Source of the DNA: Sulfuritalea sp.
GTDB lineage: Bacteria; Pseudomonadota; Gammaproteobacteria; Burkholderiales; Rhodocyclaceae
DNA length: 18,078 nt
Assembly: GCA_016712985.1 (NCBI GenBank)
Contig: JADJQA010000066.1
Coordinates: 1-18,078, forward strand
Direction: 5' to 3'
Positions 15,178-18,078 of this stretch are shown in pieces. Made by a program: the position numbers and the translations under genes. Each line of letters starts with the position of its first letter. Positions within the stretch are counted from its first letter, which is position 1. Below the pieces are notes generated by a model. The model had not been told where the DNA came from. It searched no databases and worked only from the letters and a program-made list of their open reading frames with translations.

Positions 15178-16242
15178 ATGACCCAAGAATGGATTCCCTT
15201 CCTTGCCTGCCAGGGCTTGGCGGCAGATGGCAGCAGCTTCGGTACCGTTGCCGACGAGCTTGTCGCGGCCCGCGATGGAACTGTCGTGGCGCCCCTGACC
15301 GACCAGGGCCTGATTCGTGCCAGCGGGGCCGATGCTGCTGGTTTTCTCCATACTTTGCTGACCAACGATATCAAAGGTATCACGCCGGGTGGCGCGCGCT
15401 TTGCCGGCCTGTGCACGGCCAAGGGGCGGCTGCTGGCGTTGCTGCTGATCTGGCGCGAAGGCGATGATTTCCTGCTGATGCTGCCACGCGAGATCCTGCC
15501 GGCGATCCTGAAAAAGCTGTCGATGTATGTCCTGCGCTCAAAGGTGAAGCTCAGCGATGCGACGGCAGAGCGGGCTTTGGTCGGTTATTCGATGCCAGCC
15601 GGCGTTACCACCTCCCCGCGAAGCGGAATTCCAGGTGTGCAAGGCCCATCAGCGCCGACTCTGGGTGACGCGGTGGCGGCCTTGCCGCGCTTTGGCGTCG
15701 AGGCAGTCGATGGCGGCCAGGCGATCCGGCTCGATGACCAGCGCTGGCTGCTGGCGCTCGATGCCGTGACTGCCGACGCGCGCTGGCAACAACTGGCGGT
15801 CTCGGCCCGGCCGGTGGGCCTGGCGGCCTGGCAATGGCTGGAAATCTCCGCCGGGCAACCGCGCGTGGTTGTCGCGACCCAGGAGGCCTTCGTCCCGCAA
15901 ATGCTCAACATGGAGCTGCCCGCCGTAGCCGGCGTGAGCTTCAGCAAGGGCTGTTACCCCGGACAGGAGATTGTCGCCCGTACGCAGTACCTCGGCAAGA
16001 TCAAGCGCCGTACCTATCGGGCCGCACTGAGCGGCACGGTTGTGGCGGGAGCGCCGGTATATGCGCCGGAAACCGGGGATCAGCACTGCGGTACCTTGGT
16101 CAGCGTGGCGCCCTCCCCGGCTGGCGGCTTCGAGTGTCTGGTCTGCGTCCAAAGCAGCGCCGTGGAGGCCGGCGAAGTCCACGTCGGTGCGGTTGACGGC
16201 GAGCGCCTGGCATTTCTGCCTCTGCCTTACCCGCTCAACTAA
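15178..16242 (+). CDS. ygfZ: Folate-binding YgfZ family protein
   Basis: 354 residues. YgfZ is a tetrahydrofolate-dependent protein related to the glycine-cleavage T protein that helps maturation or repair of certain iron-sulfur enzymes. The signature FSKGCYPGQEIVART is present, with the key cysteine at residue 259. The N-terminal part has GADAAGFLHTLLTNDI and LCTAKGRLLALLLIW, also typical. The ATG at 15178 has GGA about 8 bases upstream. Residues about 143-155 (VTTSPRSGIPGVQ) fall where the domain usually has a short loop and are encoded by a palindromic dispersed repeat, so they look like an in-frame insertion. It is divergent from mltG; this pairing is common in betaproteobacteria (from memory). 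The frame is intact. Confidence 0.92.
   Translation: MTQEWIPFLACQGLAADGSSFGTVADELVAARDGTVVAPLTDQGLIRASGADAAGFLHTLLTNDIKGITPGGARFAGLCTAKGRLLALLLIWREGDDFLLMLPREILPAILKKLSMYVLRSKVKLSDATAERALVGYSMPAGVTTSPRSGIPGVQGPSAPTLGDAVAALPRFGVEAVDGGQAIRLDDQRWLLALDAVTADARWQQLAVSARPVGLAAWQWLEISAGQPRVVVATQEAFVPQMLNMELPAVAGVSFSKGCYPGQEIVARTQYLGKIKRRTYRAALSGTVVAGAPVYAPETGDQHCGTLVSVAPSPAGGFECLVCVQSSAVEAGEVHVGAVDGERLAFLPLPYPLN
15609..15637. repeat. Palindromic REP-like repeat inside ygfZ
   Basis: CACCT at 15609-15613 and AGGTG at 15633-15637 are inverted arms around CCGC-GAA-GCGG (15616-15626), a tight hairpin with a GAA loop. It resembles the CCCGCGAAAGCGGGAAT repeat type that I recall from many proteobacterial genomes, and is similar to 17171-17193 in this window. 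Confidence 0.55.
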
Positions 16243-16317
16243 CTCGCATGCAGCAGCGGCGCGGTACCCCTGACGATGAAACACGTTAAAGGCGAATTGA
16301 AGGCCCGCCCCTCCCAT

Positions 16318-16335
16318 CCTCCCCTCACCGGGAGG
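16318..16335. repeat. Short inverted repeat in the ygfZ-NRDE gap
   Basis: CCTCCC (16318-16323), loop CTCACC, then GGGAGG (16330-16335) form a perfect 6-bp stem 75 bases after the ygfZ stop. No T-run follows. It may act as a weak terminator or be a repeat remnant; the following GCTCGCTTCGCTCG also looks repeat-like. The rest of the 168-bp gap shows nothing else I can support. Confidence 0.35.
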
Positions 16336-16410
16336 CTTCCAATCAGCTCGCTTCGCTCGACTATGACCCGTCGCTCCGAACGAGTTACTTCACGTTGAGC
16401 AAGTGCAGGA

Positions 16411-17241
16411 ATGTGCCTGATCCTCGTCGCCTGGCGGGTTCATCCCGACTACCCGTTGGTGGTGGCGGCAAATCGCGACGAGTTCTTCGCGCGCCCGACG
16501 GCGCCCGCCGCCTTCTGGAAGGACGCACCGCAGGTCCTCGCCGGACGCGACCTCGAAGCCGGGGGCACCTGGATGGGTGTCACCCGCACCGGGCGCTTCG
16601 CCGCGCTGACCAATTTTCGCGATCCGGCGCAGAACCGTAGCGGCGCGCCTTCGCGCGGTGCGCTGGTGGCGGATTTTTTGGCCGGAGAAGAAACGCCGCA
16701 CACCTGCCTCGAACGCATCGCCCCGCGCGCCAGCCAGTGCAACGGCTACAACCTGCTGGTCGGCGACGGCGAAACCCTCTGGTGGGCGTCGAACATGGGC
16801 GGCGAGCCAAGGCGGCTGGAGTCGGGCGTGTATGGCATATCCAATCACCTGCTCGATACGCCCTGGCCGAAAGTCGGCGCCGGCAAGACGGCGCTGGCGC
16901 AAGCTCTCGACAGCCTGCCCGACGACGAGGCGCTGTTCGGTCTGCTCCAGGATGATGGCATTCATCCGGACGAACACCTGCCGCAGACCGGGATTTCCCT
17001 CGACTGGGAGCGCCTGTTGTCCTCGGCCTTCGTCAAATCGCCCGACTATGGCACGCGCAGTTCCACCGTGTTGAGCATCGGGCGGGACGGCTGGGTGGGT
17101 TTCGACGAGCAGACCTGGCTGCAGGGCGCGCAACGCGGCCCGCGCTTGCACTATCGGTTTACGTCGCCGGCCCGCGGAACGGAATCCCCGGTGGACAGGA
17201 GCGACGCACCATCGTCCGATGCGGGATGCCGGCCTCCATGA
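16411..17241 (+). CDS. NRDE (TANGO2-like) family protein
   Basis: 276 residues. The N-terminus MCLILVAWRVHPDYPLVVAA with NRDE at residues 21-24 is the hallmark of the family, and Cys2 right after the initiator Met is conserved. GGTWMGVTRTGRFAALTNFR, GYNLLVGDG, YGISNHLLDTPWPKV and a C-terminal GTRSSTVLSIG stretch are further family patterns. The biochemical role is not settled; the eukaryotic member TANGO2 is tied to membrane, lipid or heme handling. The family domain ends at about LHYRF (residue 250). The last 25 or so residues (SPARGTESPVDRSDAPSSDA and so on) are encoded by a dispersed repeat and by the antisense of the neighbouring acetyltransferase gene, with an 83-base tail-to-tail overlap. 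The Shine-Dalgarno match is poor, but the start is fixed by the conserved MC. Confidence 0.9.
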   Translation: MCLILVAWRVHPDYPLVVAANRDEFFARPTAPAAFWKDAPQVLAGRDLEAGGTWMGVTRTGRFAALTNFRDPAQNRSGAPSRGALVADFLAGEETPHTCLERIAPRASQCNGYNLLVGDGETLWWASNMGGEPRRLESGVYGISNHLLDTPWPKVGAGKTALAQALDSLPDDEALFGLLQDDGIHPDEHLPQTGISLDWERLLSSAFVKSPDYGTRSSTVLSIGRDGWVGFDEQTWLQGAQRGPRLHYRFTSPARGTESPVDRSDAPSSDAGCRPP

Positions 17242-17626
17242 ACTCGGGTCCTTCCTCGACAAAGCCGAAGCGTCGGTAGAAGCCGCTGGCCTGCGTTTGC
17301 GCGTGCAGCGCCAGATTCTCCTGGCCCTGCAGGGAGGCTTCTTCGAGCAATCGCTCCAGCAGCGCGCGGCCGACACCCTTGCCGCGCCAGTCCCCGAGTA
17401 CCGCCATGCGCCCGAGGTGACCGTCGGCCAACAGACGCCCGGTGCCGATCGTGCAGCCATCGCTGTCGCGAGCGATTACATGCCGACTCGCGGCGTCGTG
17501 CTCATCCCGCTCGATGCCCGGCAGTACATGCTGCTCGCCGACGAAGACGGTATCGCGCACCTGCCAAGCCTGATCCCCGAGTTCCGCCCAGGTACCGGCC
17601 TCGACGGCGAATTCGACGATATCCAC
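17159..17626 (-). CDS. GNAT family N-acetyltransferase
   Basis: 155 residues from the GTG at 17626, the best start if the gene is separate. The GNAT fold transfers acetyl from acetyl-CoA to an amine; the substrate is unknown. Acetyl-CoA-binding motif A is seen as RMAVLGDWRGKGVGRALLE, with RGKGVGRA at residues 81-88. QVRDTVFVGEQHV near the N-terminus and ASGFYRRFGFVEEGPEFMEA near the C-terminus match the ElaA-like/acyltransferase style of small GNATs. The frame is open upstream into the transpeptidase gene, without a stop, so a fused protein is possible. The natural end is probably near HRTMVRR; the extra tail SCPPGIPFRGPAT is encoded by a dispersed repeat at 17171-17193. Confidence 0.85.
   Translation of the reverse strand: MDIVEFAVEAGTWAELGDQAWQVRDTVFVGEQHVLPGIERDEHDAASRHVIARDSDGCTIGTGRLLADGHLGRMAVLGDWRGKGVGRALLERLLEEASLQGQENLALHAQTQASGFYRRFGFVEEGPEFMEAGIPHRTMVRRSCPPGIPFRGPAT
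17171..17193. repeat. REP-like repeat between convergent NRDE and GNAT genes
   Basis: CCCGCGGAACGGAATCCCCG aligns with CCCGCGAAGCGGAATTCCAG in ygfZ with about four mismatches over 23 bases. It sits exactly where the conserved part of both convergent proteins ends. Confidence 0.5.
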
Positions 17627-18078
17627 GGGCGTATGGACCGGGGCACGCGGTCGAACAGCTCGATGATGTCGCTGTTGCGCATGCGCACGCAGCCGATCGA
17701 GCCCGGGGTGCCCATGGCCACGGCGTCGGGCGAGCCGTGAAGGTAGATGTAGCGGCGCATCGTGTCGACTTCGCCGAGCCGGTTGCGTCCCGGTTCCTTG
17801 CCTGACAACCAGAGGATGCGCGTCAGGATCCAGTCCCGCCCAGGAAACTGTTCGGCAAGTTGCGGCGTCCACAGCTCGCCGGTCGGCCGACGACGCACGA
17901 ATACCGTGTTAGCCGTCGCCCCGGCGCCGATTTTGGCCCGGACGATATGCCGGCCGCGGGGAGTGCAAAAGCTGCCGTTCCGCTCGCCGGCCCCGTTTCT
18001 TGCGGTGGACACCACATAGCGCTGCAGCAAGCTACCGCGTTCGTCATGCAGTTCGAGGGTTTGCTGCGGCAGGCTGAT
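17476..18078 (-). CDS. L,D-transpeptidase (YkuD domain), 5' partial, probably frameshifted near its end
   Basis: The frame is open to the window edge, so the first few residues are missing; the visible start ISLPQQTLELHDERGSLLQR is the usual beginning of this family. The YkuD catalytic motif is HGSPDAVAMGTPGSIGCVRM, holding His, Ser-x-Gly-Cys and Arg; the cysteine is the nucleophile. KGSxCTPRGRH-like FCTPRGRHIVRAKIGAG and GRDWILTRILWLSG are also typical. Such enzymes form L,D cross-links in peptidoglycan or attach proteins to it. After ELFDRVP, about 17640, the frame gives a non-homologous tail of roughly 54 residues. The expected VHTPVDIVEF lies in the acetyltransferase frame. A wrong count in the C4 run on the - strand near 17640 would explain it. 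No signal peptide can be judged because the N-terminus is cut. Confidence 0.85.
   Translation of the reverse strand: MSLPQQTLELHDERGSLLQRYVVSTARNGAGERNGSFCTPRGRHIVRAKIGAGATANTVFVRRRPTGELWTPQLAEQFPGRDWILTRILWLSGKEPGRNRLGEVDTMRRYIYLHGSPDAVAMGTPGSIGCVRMRNSDIIELFDRVPRSIRPWISSNSPSRPVPGRNSGIRLGRCAIPSSSASSMYCRASSGMSTTPRVGM

Noticed and set aside
15093..15422. N-terminal extension of mltG beyond the ATG at 15092
   Set aside because: It would be antisense to ygfZ and would precede the membrane anchor with unrelated sequence.
16276..16400. Small open frame starting ATGAAACACGTT in the ygfZ-NRDE gap
   Set aside because: No ribosome site or recognisable protein; it runs through repeat-like sequence.

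Overview
The window is GC-rich DNA from a proteobacterium, most likely a betaproteobacterium of the Rhodocyclales/Accumulibacter type. The basis is the block ygfZ / mltG-tmk-holB-TatD plus the style of the L,D-transpeptidase and RTX proteins; this is inference from gene order and protein style, not a database match. I saw no rRNA, tRNA or CRISPR array, and no stretch over 300 bases lacks a gene.

Region 1 (1-10926, + strand) is the 3' part of one giant RTX (hemolysin-type calcium-binding) protein gene that begins before the window. It holds roughly a dozen modules of about 450 bp, each with glycine/aspartate nonapeptide repeats followed by a 'FADGTVWD'-type (HCBP-related) segment. Near the C-terminus lie two and a half near-identical 945-bp units, each coding for a domain resembling calcium-dependent xylan-binding modules (CBM60/CBM36) plus RTX repeats. 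The C-terminus is typical of type I-secreted proteins and is followed by a strong hairpin. The reading frame is broken at about 17 places, mostly in short G/C runs, and one junction (about 9827) is an out-of-frame 292-bp loss. I list the open segments separately and the locus as a whole.

Region 2 (11046-15092, - strand) is a tightly packed operon, in order of transcription: mltG (cell-wall lytic transglycosylase), tmk (dTMP kinase), holB (DNA polymerase III delta'), a TatD-family nuclease, and an exported ankyrin-repeat protein. Genes overlap or are separated by 2 bases, and several use GTG or TTG starts. mltG carries two opposite one-base shifts in homopolymers, the same kind of lesion as in the RTX gene. 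That suggests many of the shifts are sequencing or assembly errors.

Region 3 (15178-18078) has ygfZ (+, divergent from mltG), an NRDE/TANGO2-family gene (+), and convergent to it on the - strand an L,D-transpeptidase (cut by the window end) and a GNAT acetyltransferase. The last two appear to share a frame across a break and may be one fusion protein or an overlapping pair.

Short dispersed repeats lie inside coding sequence: two in the RTX gene (in frame, at the same spot of two modules), one in ygfZ (in frame), and one between the convergent 3' ends of the NRDE and GNAT genes, where it seems to have lengthened both proteins. The most notable items are the carbohydrate-binding/RTX super-repeat, the in-frame repeat insertions and the possible transpeptidase-acetyltransferase fusion.
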